Shown here: in pieces, positions 42,430 through 53,835 of the stretch | How positions within the stretch are numbered: position 1 is the stretch's first letter | Layout: every line of letters begins with the position of its first letter | Origin: Symsagittifera roscoffensis | Lineage: Eukaryota; Xenacoelomorpha; Acoela; Convolutidae | Length of the DNA stretch: 64,000 nt | Assembly: GCF_963678635.1 (NCBI RefSeq) | Contig: NC_087066.1 | Span: 43,049,682 to 43,113,681, forward strand | Direction of reading: 5' to 3' | Program-made: the position numbers and the translations under genes | Notes under the pieces: generated by a model | Told to the model about the DNA's origin: nothing | The model's input: only the letters and a program-made list of their open reading frames with translations | Databases searched by the model: none

Positions 42430-43617
42430 TGAGATTGGAGATGAATGTGACGAGCAATTAAATTTAGGAAATTTTGTTTTTGATGAGGAGAATCATGAAC
42501 GAAAATCTAGGAAGTTTTTTGGACGTACGTGTAATAGATTATTTTTAGTTTTTATGCGCCAATTTTTTGTCATAGTTTTAATACTAGCATGTGCTTTAGT
42601 TCGAATAATATTATACACTACATATGAAGAAACAACAGTTTGGGTAGCAGTTTTATCAAGTACACACGGTTATATTTTACCTTCTCCAAAGCTATGAATA
42701 AAATAATTTCTTCCAAAGAACGAGTTTTCATTTCGCTAGTTGGACCAAGTGGATCTGGAAAATCACACCTTATTTTTGAGTGGTTGAAAATTGGTACATT
42801 TCAACCAAAATTTGACAAAAATTTTTTTTATTTGTATCACCATTAGCAACCTCTTTATGGGCAAATGCAAAGAAAAAACCTTAAATTTATCCAATGAGTT
42901 GACTTTGAACTGATTGAAAACCTTCTCAATAATGGAACAAAATACCTGTTAATGTTTGATGACTCTTGTGAAGAAATTTCAAAATCTAAGCAGTTTGTAA
43001 AAGTTGCTACTGCTGGAAGACACAGGGGACTAAATACAATATATATTGAGCATAATTTGTTTCATCAAAGCAAATTGGGAAGAGCTGTTGAGTTAAAAAA
43101 AACTACACATACAGTCTATTTCAAGTCACCGAGAGATGTTTTACACATCAATACATAAAGTCAACAACTAGGTCTAGGATCACAATTGAAAGATTCGTAT
43201 CAAGATGCAACATCTACTCCTGATGGTCATTTACTCATTGAATTAACTCCAAAAACAGTTGATTCGCTAAGATATTGCACAAACAGTGGTTCAGTTCCAT
43301 CAAAGTTTTATCTACCTGCAGGAACAGTAACAAAGTTTTTGGACGATGAGCATACAGTAGGTCTCTATACTCTCAATATTTCAAACATTTTACCAAAAAC
43401 TTCAAAAACAATTCATTCTGCATTGTCCAAAAAATTTCATTCAATTTCTCAGCCAATTTCTAGTAAACTTGCTAGGAGGCGAGCTAAAGGATCTCCAAAA
43501 AGTAGACGTAGTAAAATATCAAAGAGAAATATCAGAACTCACACGAACGAAGAAGAAATTCCCTGCATAAAGGAGAACTATTTTAAACTCGCCAAAAGGC
43601 TTACAATTAATATCTAA
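42430..43617 (+). pseudogene. Polinton packaging ATPase (FtsK/HerA type), broken
   Basis: Walker A is GPSGSGKS (near 42750). A hydrophobic strand ending in acids, LMFDDSC (near 42955), is Walker B. A block TAGRHRGLNTIYIEHNLF follows, typical of the sensor region of genome-packaging ATPases. In-frame stops lie at 42844-42846 (TAG), 42895-42897 (TGA) and 43156-43158 (TAA), with frame changes between. The C-terminal 143 codons (43186-43617) stay open and end in a basic tail. In the intact system this ATPase would pump DNA into the capsid. Confidence 0.88.
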
Positions 43618-43652
43618 TATCACTCCTTTTGTCATTAAACGATTGACTTAGT

Positions 43653-44918
43653 ATGGATCAATTTTTTATAATTCCTTACTCAATTTATCAATCACAAAGT
43701 ACACTTCCAAAAAAAATTGAAACAAAAGCAAGAAAAAGAGGAGGTAGTATCAAAAGATTTGACTCTATTTACAGTGCTGTAAATCCAAGTTGAAAACGAG
43801 TAACAATAAGCACTTTATTGATTTAATTTCGAATTCTCCTAGAATTCGACTAGATCAGTCAGAAAATATCATATTAGATAATCGAGACACAAAAGAATCA
43901 ATTGTAGACTTTGTGTGTGCACTAAAGCGAAAAAATACCTTCCCGATATTTACTTTAACATTTTGAAAGCAACTCAAATTCCACCTAAACTTGTTATCAA
44001 CAAGAATGCCGAAGCGAAAGACAGAGGAACTTGGATCCCTTTCAAAATCTGAAAAGGTAAGTCTGAACAGATTGTATTCTAGGGGTAGAGCTGCGTAAGG
44101 TTCTGTGCAAAACTTGAGTAAAGCAAGCGGATTGTCAAAAAATAAAGTAGAACTGTTTTTACAAACCAAGACATCGTATACAAAATTTGGCCCCCCAATC
44201 AGATTTTTCCGAAGGCTTCAAGCTTTTTCAAAAAATATCAATAAAATTTGGTGTATGGATTTGGCATTTGTGGACAATTTAGCGAATCAAAACAAGGAAG
44301 TCAAATATTTATTGGTTGCTGTTGATGGTTTATTGCGATTTGTCACAGTTCAAACAATGAAAACTAAGTATGCCAAAAAAAACACTCAAAAAAAACTGAA
44401 AATCTTTGGGTTGATAAAGGAACAGCTTCGGGGGAACTTTCAAAAAATTTGCAAGAAAAAAATCATTGAAGTTTACTCGACAATGAGTGAAACAAAAGCT
44501 GCATTTGCAGAGAGAGCCAATCAATCATTAAAACACAATATTTACCGCAACATAGAAGATCATGGTGAAAACTTTTTTCATAAGTTGCCGCAATTTGTGT
44601 CTACAATGAATTGTCGCGTCAATAGATCTATTGGGAAATCATTCCTCTCTATTCTGTACAATAAACCTCTAACAAGGTGTATGAAACTAAAATTCAAAGT
44701 TGAAGACAAAGTGAGAATTTCAAAGAATGATATTCCGTTTCGAAAAGGATACAAACCACAATTTACCGCTGAAATTTTTGAAATTTCGGCAATATCTACT
44801 AAAAAGCCTCCTACATACATCATCAAAGATCTCGACAAAGAAGAAATTCTGGGAAAATTTTATAAAAAAAGAGCTGAGAAAATGTTCAAATTAAAGGTAC
44901 ATCATTTTTTAATATAAA
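43653..44918 (+). pseudogene. Polinton retroviral-type integrase, broken
   Basis: The N-terminal part (from MDQFF at 43653) has stops after about 45 codons and then decays to about 44100. The catalytic core is readable in 44105-44917: first Asp in WCMDLAF, Glu in KAAFAERA. The second catalytic block, WVDKGT at about 44408, is in another frame from its surroundings, so the 270-codon open frame encodes an incorrect stretch there. A chromo-like C-terminal part follows (DKVRISKNDIPFRKGY, PPTYIIKDL). Polinton integrases join the element to target DNA and make the 6-bp duplication. This copy cannot be active. Confidence 0.88.
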
Positions 44919-44924
44919 TTTCTA

Positions 44925-45705
44925 TCAATCAGTTGTCACGGATTCTTTTACTATTGAGCTAGTTTCCAACGCTTCTTTTAATTGCTATCTGAGTAATAGT
45001 CTGAGTTCTTTTACAAACTTTTTACCCGAACAAATACAATTGAAGGGAGAATGGGAGGTGGCTATTTCAGAAATATCATACCCCTCTTTGTACCAAAGTG
45101 TTATTGAGGGATAAATTACAATCGTAGATGGTAGAGAAAGTACTGAGGAGAAAAGAAAAATTGTACCGATGCATATTGAACCAGGATTGTATCCAAATAT
45201 TGTTGATATAGTTTTAGCCATGAACAAAAAAATTCGAGAACGTCTAGGTGCTCAAGCATTTGAATATAACGGAATCTATGTATCAGTAGATAAAATTACT
45301 CAAAAGGTTGCCGTTTATTTACCTGAGAATCAATCAGTGTTTTTTATTCAAAGTTCTGACTTGAGTCACACTTTTGGTTGTGATTTAGAACAAAGCCAAA
45401 CAGGCAATGAAAAGAAAAGGACCACATTATCCTCAGTATTCCTACGACATTATAAGAATACACTCTTTGATGATATATAGTGATATTATAGAATATAACA
45501 AAGTCGGTGATACAAAAACTCCATTATTGCGTTGCATTCCAATCATCTCTAAAGTAAAAAGTGGAGATATAATTTCTACAGGACAGTGCAAGAATTATCC
45601 GTCTTTTACAAATTTACAGTTTGAAAAACTATTGAAAAATTCTTTCCATAGTATCACGATAGAACTAAGAGATGTATCGGTGAAAAATTTTTTTTTGTGT
45701 CCGTA
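44925..45705 (+). pseudogene. Polinton minor capsid (penton-like) protein, broken
   Basis: Three overlapping frames read in order: about 44925-45110 (ELVSNASFNCYLSN, GEWEVAISEISYPSLY), 45169-45480 (MHIEPGLYPNIVDIV, YVSVDKITQKVAVYLP) and 45407-45706 (GPHYPQYSYDIIRIHSLMIY, GDTKTPLLRCIP). This is the order of the single-jelly-roll minor capsid protein of Polintons, which forms the vertex. There is a TAA near 45112, a frame change near 45410 and decay at the C-terminus. It directly follows the integrase and precedes the core and major capsid genes. Confidence 0.75.
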
Positions 45706-45776
45706 GGAATCACTCAAATTGTTCTCTTGTTCTGCAAAATTTCGAATAAACATTTTTGATTTAAATTTCATACGAA

Positions 45777-46151
45777 ATGGTTGCTTAAAATTCAGCTGAT
45801 TTCCCTATTTTTCGAGGTCATGCAAGACAGCGTGGAAGAGGTTTTGGAGCTCTTGCACAAACTCTTGGGAGAACTGCAATCCCCTTTATTAAAGAATATA
45901 AAGCCCAAGCTGCAAAAAAAATTGGGGCAGATTTGTTTGAAATTGCTGCTCCAGAGATTGGGGAAAGTGTCAGTGGACGTAAAAAACTCAAAACATTTGC
46001 AAAAGATGTGGGAACAAAAACAGTTCGGAAACAATTGGGAGGTGGAAAAAAGAAATACAAACGTAGAACTAGTGGAACCAGATCCATTCCTCGAAAAAGT
46101 AGATCGAAAAACAGTCGCTCTCGCAAAGACATTTTTGACAATATAAAATAA
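45777..46151 (+). pseudogene. Polinton basic core-like protein, one early stop
   Basis: From ATG 45777 the fourth codon is TAA (45786-45788); after it the frame is open to TAA at 46149-46151. The protein begins with Arg/Gly-rich sequence (FRGHARQRGRGFGALA) and ends in a long Lys/Arg/Ser-rich tail (GGGKKKYKRRTSG). A small, highly basic product placed between minor and major capsid genes suggests a DNA-condensing virion core protein, comparable in role to adenovirus core proteins. A downstream ATG at 45933 would give only the last 72 residues. Confidence 0.7.
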
Positions 46152-46198
46152 GTGTTAACCAAAGTCATTTTTGGTACGGGGCTTTTACAAACTCTTCA

Positions 46199-47422
46199 TT
46201 GGAGATTTTTGATAAAGTCCCAGTTTTGGAAACAATTATGTCATCTTACACACAAGAAGTATTCCCCAGCACTTCTCTGGATGAAAGCAGTATTGAGTTT
46301 GAATTTGAAACGGATCGTAATCTCTACTTGGATGTGCATGATACCCATCTTAGTTTAAAGCTTCAATTATTCAAAGGATTGTAAGATTCAGAAGAGGAAC
46401 CACAAACTTACTTAACTTATGTAAACAATCCACTACATTCTCTGTTCTCCAACTAAGAAGTTTATTTTAAACAATACAATGGCTTACAACGCCAACGGTT
46501 TATGTCCTCATAAGGCACAAATATCGAACAAATTGAACTCGTCAGCAGTGAGTAATAAAGGAATACTTGCTTGTCATGGATACAGTTTTGAAGAATATCC
46601 TGATGCATTTGATATGCATCCATTGACTGATAGAGCAAATTCCTTAGGAACAGGGATAACTGTTTCACTCTATGGGAGGCTCGCCATTGATTTGTTTACT
46701 TGCGAAAAATTGTTGCTACCAAATACCAAAGCTCGAATTAAACTTATTCGAGCTAGACCTAACTTTTACATGCTATCTGATAACCCAAATGTCAGTCTGA
46801 AAATTGTTGATTGTTCGCTGTTTACTAGAAGAGTTTTAGTTGCTGAACCTAATCATCAATACTTGCAATGGAATATGGAAAGAGAACCTGCTCAATACAT
46901 TTACATGGAAACTATAGCAAAAACCTTTATCATTCCATCTCGTCAAAACCTATTCATAAAAAAAAAACTTTTCAATAACGCTCCAATAAGAAGAATAGCT
47001 GTTGCAATGAATACAAATTCAGCTGTTGCAGTATCTTTTCATGAAAACCCTTTCAATTATTGGCAATTTCATTTAAGAGAGCTTAGAATTATTCGGGGTG
47101 GAAGAGTAATTGTTTCATTAGATACAACTTGTCCTTGTCGACCTTATGTTACAACAATGAAAGCAATGCAGTTTAACGAAGGTTTCCCAGCTCGTCCTTT
47201 GGAAGCTTTTCAAAATCACTATAATCTAGTTTTTGACATGATTTCACTACAGGATGCAGCTGAACAGTTGCATTATCCAGAACTTAGTGGAGAAAGTTTG
47301 AGATTAGAAATGTTTTTCCAGTTTCCCTTGGAGCAAGTAAAGTAACTTAAGTGATAGTCTTGGGAGAAAGAGTATCAAATGTTCCAATTGGAAAATTCGG
47401 AACAGTCGCTAAAAATGTTTAG
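46199..47422 (+). pseudogene. Polinton major capsid protein (double jelly-roll), frameshifted
   Basis: Starts at ATG 46199 (MEIFDKVPVLETIM), hits a stop at 46382-46384, changes frame, and continues in the long open frame 46479-47345. A further frame change near 47345 leads to the last residues (VIVLGERVSN, IGKFGTVAKNV) and a stop at 47420-47422. Length of about 400 codons and blocks such as GRLAIDLFTCEKLLLPNT, DCSLFTRR and LHYPELSGESLRLEMFF fit the Polinton major capsid protein. The 288-codon middle part is intact, which shows that decay is recent or limited. Confidence 0.88.
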
Positions 47423-47457
47423 TTTTTTTGAGGTTTTCAGGTTCCTATAAAAGTGAT

Positions 47458-47770
47458 GTAACCTTTTTTGGGACTTTTCCTTGTTATTGTCTCTGTACTA
47501 TCTATTTTGTTTTTCTTCAAACCTAAATCTCCAGAAAAGCAGATAATGAATGCTGTTTAATTGAAAACACAAGAAACTTTTTCAACCTAGACTGTAATCC
47601 AGTGTTCAATAAACTTTGTCCAGCTTACAACTTTTGTGAATGGGAATTTGTTGATTCAATACCTAAATGCGCGTAAGGCAGTAACTTTAGGTTTTTTCAC
47701 CCTAAATTACAATATCAAACTATCTTTTTCTTTGTTTTAGATGTAAATCAGCTAACAATTGCAAGGATGG
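47458..47770 (+). pseudogene. Polinton small Cys-rich membrane protein with a 68-nt intron
   Basis: After a hydrophobic membrane segment (LFLVIVSVLSILFFF) comes a Lys-rich junction, a one-base frame change near 47545, then a Cys-rich stretch (NECCLIENTRNF, FNKLCPAYNFCEW). A GT..AG intron at 47673-47740 (donor gtaagg, acceptor tttgttttag) joins ..KCA to CKSANNCKDG and a TAA. The stop sits inside the first codons of the protease gene, so the two overlap in different frames. Small single-pass proteins next to capsid genes are common in viruses of this lineage; the exact role is unknown. Confidence 0.55.
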
Positions 47771-48168
47771 ATAATTTTTTACTTCTGCAAATTATTGAAA
47801 AAATTCCTGAACTCAGGTTCAAGTACATGGGATCTTACCCCTCTGATAAAGTAGCTCAACTAACAAAATACTCTTTTGCAATTGTTAACTCAGCTCCGAT
47901 CAAAGATAGAGGGGAGCACTGGATCATGATAGCTCGATTGGAAAAGACTTACTATTTTGCTGATTCTTTGAGTCGAAAAAGAACAGCTTATTCCTCTCTA
48001 ACAAAAATATATCGCCGAATGGTTCCTAGAAAACTACAAAAAACTGATAATTTGTGTGGATTTTACGCAATTTATTCAGCATTTCTTCTTTTTAAATTCT
48101 ACCAGAGAAACTTGAATAATATTCATGATGTGCATGTTTTGAATGAATATAATATTAATTTTATGTAA
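47767..48168 (+). CDS. Polinton adenain-like cysteine protease, intact
   Basis: 133 residues from ATG 47767 to TAA. The papain-like/adenain layout is clear: His in GEHWIM, acidic residue in YYFADSL, Cys in NLCGFYAIY with the preceding Gln in RKLQKTD. Adenovirus and Polinton proteases mature capsid proteins. All three catalytic positions are present and the frame has no stop, unlike the other core genes. It is shorter than adenain (about 200 residues) but near the size of other Polinton proteases. The ATG overlaps the end of the Cys-rich membrane protein gene. Confidence 0.85.
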   Translation: MDNFLLLQIIEKIPELRFKYMGSYPSDKVAQLTKYSFAIVNSAPIKDRGEHWIMIARLEKTYYFADSLSRKRTAYSSLTKIYRRMVPRKLQKTDNLCGFYAIYSAFLLFKFYQRNLNNIHDVHVLNEYNINFM

Positions 48169-48217
48169 ATGCGTAGTTTTTATTTGTAAGTGTAAATTAT
48201 GGCAGTAAGTTTACTAT

Positions 48218-49693
48218 ACGATGCAGTGATTTATATATTTTCATTGTAATTTATTTTTTTTTATCTCAAAAAATTTGATTTTTTTTTTCGAAGTTTCAGT
48301 AGGTTTCAGCACTCTTTCATAAAAATTTTTCAGAAAAAGAAAATTATCTAATAAATTAGTTAATAGGTCAAATTATAACAAATCTTACTGCTTTTTGAAG
48401 TTTTTTCGAAAAAATTTTGAAAAAAAAGTCTTGATTTTTTCTCAAAAACTCTTACCATTGACTTACCATGCACCAAAAAACTAATTAAAAGAACTTTATT
48501 CCACAATCTACAAGTGATTAACTATTGATATTTAACAATTAGATAACTCGCGCCAAAAATTTTGCGAAAAAACTAGACATTTCCACACAAAAACCAAAAA
48601 TTTTTGTTTTTCTTACCATTATCTTACCATCACACAAACCATAAAACCTTATCATCGGTATTCCCTATCTTAATACATTGTAGACTATACCCAATCTTAA
48701 TACATAGCGAGGCTGACCCGAAGTCTATAACGTATCTTAATACATGGGGTCAGCCACGCACCCCCCCCCCCCCCCCCACTAAGTTTTTTTGCACTAAGGT
48801 TTGGATGTGAGCGAATACGAACTAACTTCCCAAAATAATTTGTGATGGCTGTCCTTATATTTTCAAATTATTTTTTGTCCGTAGAATTATTTGACAGTAT
48901 AAACAAAACAGTTCTAGAAGTCTACTAACTGAACGCGTTCTGGAGTAAATCAACTGAAAAAAGATATATTTAAGAAATTGTAACATCAATGCCTTAACAA
49001 GACCAGGTAGTGAAGCAAACTGAAGTAAATCAACAATTCGATCGAAAACTCCATGCACACATTTAAGCCCAAACTTTTGTAATTAAAGGAGCCAAATGGT
49101 TGCCAACTCTTAAAACTTGCAGTCTCTTTTTTTTGCTTTCAAAGTATTGACAATAATAATTTTCTGTCTGAATTACTTTAGTTATTAAACAATCAATCAG
49201 AATTAGAAATTTGAAACCTAAACGAAAACGAAACAATGCCTAAATCCTCCAGAGCAACATTTTTTTTGAATTGTGATCTGAGTGATAAGTTTTTAGCAAC
49301 CTAAAACGCATAAGAAGAATGTTTACGACATTCAGGCGCCAGATCCACTCGTGAGTCTTAGATGCGACGGCTCTTTCGAAGAGTTATTTTTAACTGCTGA
49401 AACAATTGAGAACGTTCGAACGTATCACGGCCAAGCCTTGATACAGTTCTATTCTAATTTTTCCACTTCTAAACTAACAAAATTTCTCCTTTTTTGGCGC
49501 GCTTTTATGAACAGTCAAATTTCTAAGTTTCATAATTAGGTTTTGAAACGTTGTTTTTTCCTATGAGGTTGAAGTCATTTTTTAATTACAAGAAATATTT
49601 TGTCCAACGTAATCATTTTAAGAAAATGGCAGAGTTTTAGCTAATGCTTTAAGCGAGTTTGTCAATCGAAACGATTCCCAAAACTAATCAATG
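48218..49693 (-). repeat. Polinton right terminal inverted repeat
   Basis: Inverse complement of the left arm, ending at aaactaatcaatgt (49693), after which the sequence is unrelated. It lacks the extra outer G-run segment that the left side has at 30610-30777. Confidence 0.93.
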
Positions 49694-52600
49694 TACAAGT
49701 TCTGAGCTCTCAAGTTTTGAATGTTGATTCAAGCAAACTGAAACAGTGAGGTATCTACACATGCTTTTCTTGCATTAATCAGTTTTGGTAGAAGGAGGAA
49801 ATATAAAAAACTCCTTTTATGCATTGAGTGATTTTATTTTCAGCCTACATTTTGGATTATTTGGCATAAAGTTTTAGATTGAATTCATTAGACAAACGCA
49901 GCGATATTTATTTATACATAGGGATCAAAATTGATATAATCGGATCATTAGATATTTATAGGGATTGTTAATTATTCCTTAGTGTCACTAGTTAAACATG
50001 TTGACCTTTGAACGAACATAGGGACTATTAGTTATACATACGGATCATTGCATTTATATATTGATCAATAATTTTACATAGGAATCATTAGATAAAAGAG
50101 GATCATGTTTCTGGCTTAAAAATTGGCCTGTACAAACAAACAAGTTGAAAATCGACAACAGTTTTTTTTTCTCAGGTAAAGTTTCGTTGAAACTTGAAAA
50201 TAATTTGCTTTTCTCGAACGCAAGAAAGATTAACAATTTTAAAGTTTTGTTTTACATTTATTTTTTTCTACAATCTTTAAAGTGGTCCTGTTTTAATGGA
50301 TGGGTTACCCACGGTCTAAGAAAAACTGACCACGATCTGGGTCATCCTAGTTTTCTCAACTGAGTTTAATCAATCATTGAAAGTAAAAAAAACCTAGGCA
50401 ATCGCTGTTTTTTGGCAGTAAAGAGCAGTTGATACTCCAGATTAAAGTATTCATTTCGTAAAGTAAAGATTAAAGTATTCATTTAAATCAGTAATGATAC
50501 AAAAATGATTACATGATGTTTATTAGAAACTACTAAAAAATTGGTTCAGTTACCTGATAAATTTAAAAGTTACTCTGCTCAAAACTTTGAGTATCTAAAC
50601 CGAAAGACGTCAAAAATATTCATAATTAATAACGTTACGATGGTTAAATATGATATGGACTAGGAAAGCCGCCATAGAATTTTTCACCTGAAAAAATATC
50701 ATTCCAAAAAATGTTTTCCCCATTTTTTCAAAAAAAAAATAGAGATTTAGTGGGCCTATTGTATATAAAAATAGACTGCGACGTTAATTTATATCATTAA
50801 TTTTCAAACAAGGTCGCAACAAAGGCTTTCATTGAACATCAACCTGAAATGCTATAAGGGCAAACATTTATTCGCCATAACTCTGGAAACCCAACCAGTG
50901 CAGGTTAAGTGCTAAAAGAATTTATTCAAACTCTCACCATAGGGTTCTTAATGGTTGCGCTGCAAGAAAAGATTTATTTTATTTTCTGTCAGTGTTTGCG
51001 TAGCTCGCATATTGTCTCATCGGTTTTTGCTTTTGGAAAAAAGTTACCCAACAAAATCTTAAAACAACGCTGGAGATGTTTAATTTTCATTCCCCAGAAC
51101 GTCGTGTTGTTAATTAATTGTTGTCAACTGAATTTTCACACCATCTAAATTATTAACACCTTGAGCTCAATTAAATCCACAAAAACCACACTTTCCAAAC
51201 TTTTTTTAACACAAGATTTATCGGAGGAGGGACAACAAGAAAGAACGACTTCTGGTCGATATCGGAGGAATAGAACTAACACAACAACTTTTGCGAGTTG
51301 GTTTGAAACTGAATTAAATAATTCAGACGAAAATTTTTTTTGGTTCCGTCGATGTTTTAATGAATAAATAAATCGATATTATTAGTTTCAAAATCAGTTA
51401 TTTTTTGCATTCAAAACTTAATCAATTTTCGAAGCAAAAAGCAGTTGTAGAAGAAGACGAAGAAGAATAAGGTTTTCGCAAACCTCATGTTCCAGTAACA
51501 ACTCATTAAAAAAATCTGCGAACTGTTTCTCGAAGCGTTTACCAAAATTTTGGCAGGAAAAAAAATTGTAGGTCAAAGAAATGAACTGCAAGTGTTTTTA
51601 CCGTCGAAGCATGAAAAAAGCAGGAAAAACAAGTAAAGGTAGAGACGATGGATAGCCTAGATTTTTTCTCCGGTAAAAAAGTGTAACAGAAGTTGCAACT
51701 TTTAAATTGGCATCGTATCATTATTTCAAATTTTTGATATAATTGCAACAACTCGCAAAAGGATTAATTTGAAGTTTTGATCTTTATAGGCACAAAATCA
51801 AAACACAAGATCAAAATCATTATTGTTCCGTCTTTCGAAGAAAGTAGGAAATATATATGCTCGGGGTGTTTTTTTTTCAGACCAATTCTCAAAATTTTTT
51901 CCCACGGGGTACAAAATCTTTCCAAATTCAAATGAAGCAGGCTAATTGGTTTTATTAATTCCATACACGAGTTTTAATATTTAATTTAAAATTCGTAGTT
52001 TGCCGATCATTTCATTAATCAAAAATTATTCGAGACCAGTTTATGTACGGTCGGAACATTCAAGGCTTTTACACAAACGACGAATATCATAACAAACGAC
52101 GAAATCAATTTAAGTGCAGCCATCCAGAAAATCTTTTTTAAACTACAGGTTAACGTGGGTGATTAACTTTTTTATTGGCAATTTAAATCAAAGACTGAGC
52201 TTCACTGAGTAATTTTTAAATTTCAACTTGATCCCTATGAAATTGTAGATTGTATTTGATCGACCGCTGAAACTGAAAAGAAAAAAGGTATTGAGAAAAG
52301 TGTCAAAATTTACACCATGTCGCCTAACTCGGTTTTATAAGAAATTTCAACAGACACAAGGATTGTATGTTTTAGAAAAGTTTAACTGCATTCCAGAGAC
52401 ACATGACACCTGCACAAAACTCTAACAAAGCTTTGTTGTTCTGAAAGCCAGTGACAAATAATTTTTGGGTTGTTGATGCGAATTGGATTCCAAGCTCTCC
52501 AAAATAGATGTTTTCATTAGGTTCCTTTGCAATATATTTGCTGGGTTTCAAAATTTGTCAATTGATTCAAGTATTGTTTGTCAAATATTTCAGAAATTTT

Positions 52601-53716
52601 TGTTGAATTTTTTATTGGAAATCATCTTTCTACACGTTCTTAAAGTAAAAACTAGCAACTTAGCATATAGTAACGTGTTAGAACAACTAGTTTGCCTCAA
52701 GTAAAATTGGAACTGTTTCTGAGCCAAATTAGACAGCCGCTGGCGCGTTAATAGGGCCCGATAGTCGCTCCAATTTCATCAGCTCGATTTTATAAGAAAA
52801 CTCAACAGACACGAGACTTACTGAGTTGAGTTCAACCAAACTAGAACGCGGCATGAACTCGTTTACGACTGCTGACAGGAACAAGCTTTTAGGAGAGTTA
52901 TGTGCACCGTAAAGACTGCAATATCTGAGCTAAATTAGGAAAACAGAAAAAAACTTGATCATATCTTGAATAGAAGGGTTTTGGTGGATATTGCAGGGAG
53001 ACAAAAAGATTCATTTATATACGCAGTACAAAAGCGAAGTCCCGACTGAAGCGAAGTCAATGTATTGCCCGGAGCATTTGTAATTTCGCGCATTTGTCAA
53101 AGCACACAGTCATAATATCATCCACCCGAATCATACTCAAAGTTTTGTTGAATCTGTTGCCGGGGCTCATATCAAGACCATTGTGCCGAACTTGGAGAAG
53201 CGCAAAAACGCAGAATAAACGAACGACTCTCCGGGACAATCCAAGCGCATCAGAACTCATATTTGTGCAAATTTTCCTGGTGAAAACGGCCAAAAAACCA
53301 AGGAACGAAACCTTTTTCAGACAACTTTTGAGATTGCCTCATTTTGGTCTGATTTATATTAATACTCTGACTTATATCAGGTGTGGGGGACATAACTTAA
53401 GAAACTAGCGCCAAAAGTGTCTACCTTTATGTTATTCTAATAATCTGGAACCTCAAGACGCGCTCGAGTTAATACGTGTCGAAGTTAAATTAACTCTAAA
53501 AATAAAATAAAAAATATATATGGGCATTTGGTTGAATACAACTTTTACTTTTGCACATGGAAAGCGTAAAAAGAAGTTTTAAACACTGAAAGCCGATTCG
53601 AACAATGCGAAGCTCATTGCTCACGTGAGCCGCATTTTGTCCAAGCATAAGGAAAAATTAAGGTCAAGTGGGTTCGAAACGTTTTTTTTTAGTCTGAGCT
53701 GATAGCTTGTTCTGAT
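49694..53716. other. Intergenic stretch right of the Polinton
   Basis: No gene recognised apart from the minisatellite. Old fragments of the repeat family at 57741-60406 occur at about 51775-51905 (ttccgtctttcgaag, ctcggggtg) and at 52610-52790 (ttctgagccaaattagac, gcgttaatagggcccgatagtcgct). A less AT-rich stretch at 53050-53300 has opposed frames of 78 and 104 codons but no family resemblance. Confidence 0.45.
49910..50110 (-). repeat. Minisatellite of the 8440-8990 type, reverse strand
   Basis: Degenerate repeats of catagggatcatta type, the reverse complement of the unit at 8440-8990, with periods of about 22-30 bases. It lies about 220 bases right of the Polinton end. Confidence 0.65.
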
Positions 53717-53835
53717 TCAACTCTGCTTCCAAATTAATCTGGTTAGTCGGTCTCCGATGATGTTTTTGAGCGCTTTTTTGAAGTCCTCGATGCAGAACGG
53801 GTAGAGAATAGGGTTCAAAGTCGAGTTGAAGTAAC
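53717..53835 (-). CDS. Last exon of a rhodopsin-family GPCR (TM7 and tail)
   Basis: The acceptor (tttgcag on the minus strand at 53836-53842) is followed by GT completing a split Gly codon. Then comes YFNSTLNPILYPFC, the TM7 N-P-x-x-Y signature of class A receptors, followed by the amphipathic helix 8 (IEDFKKALKNII), a short basic tail and the stop at 53717. The phase matches the exon at 57123-57270 exactly (phase 1 across the junction). N-S-T-L-N-P in TM7 and the short tail fit aminergic receptors (histamine, muscarinic or similar); the ligand cannot be told from this fragment. Confidence 0.88.

Larger units (their letters stand above)
30610..49693. mobile_element. Degenerate Maverick/Polinton DNA transposon (~19 kb)
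   Basis: Long inverted repeats (30778-32230 and 48218-49693) enclose the hallmark Polinton gene set: protein-primed PolB, retroviral-type integrase, FtsK/HerA-type packaging ATPase, adenain-like cysteine protease, and major and minor capsid genes. PolB lies leftward and most other genes rightward. The termini carry G/C runs (12 G at 31693, 18 C ending at 48778). Most genes have stops or frameshifts, so this copy cannot act alone. A 6-bp target duplication, usual for the family, could not be found because the two outer ends are not equivalent. Confidence 0.95.

Noticed and set aside
53057-53408. Opposed 78- and 104-codon ORFs, possible transposase remnant
   Set aside because: No DDE/D motif or family resemblance could be supported by eye.
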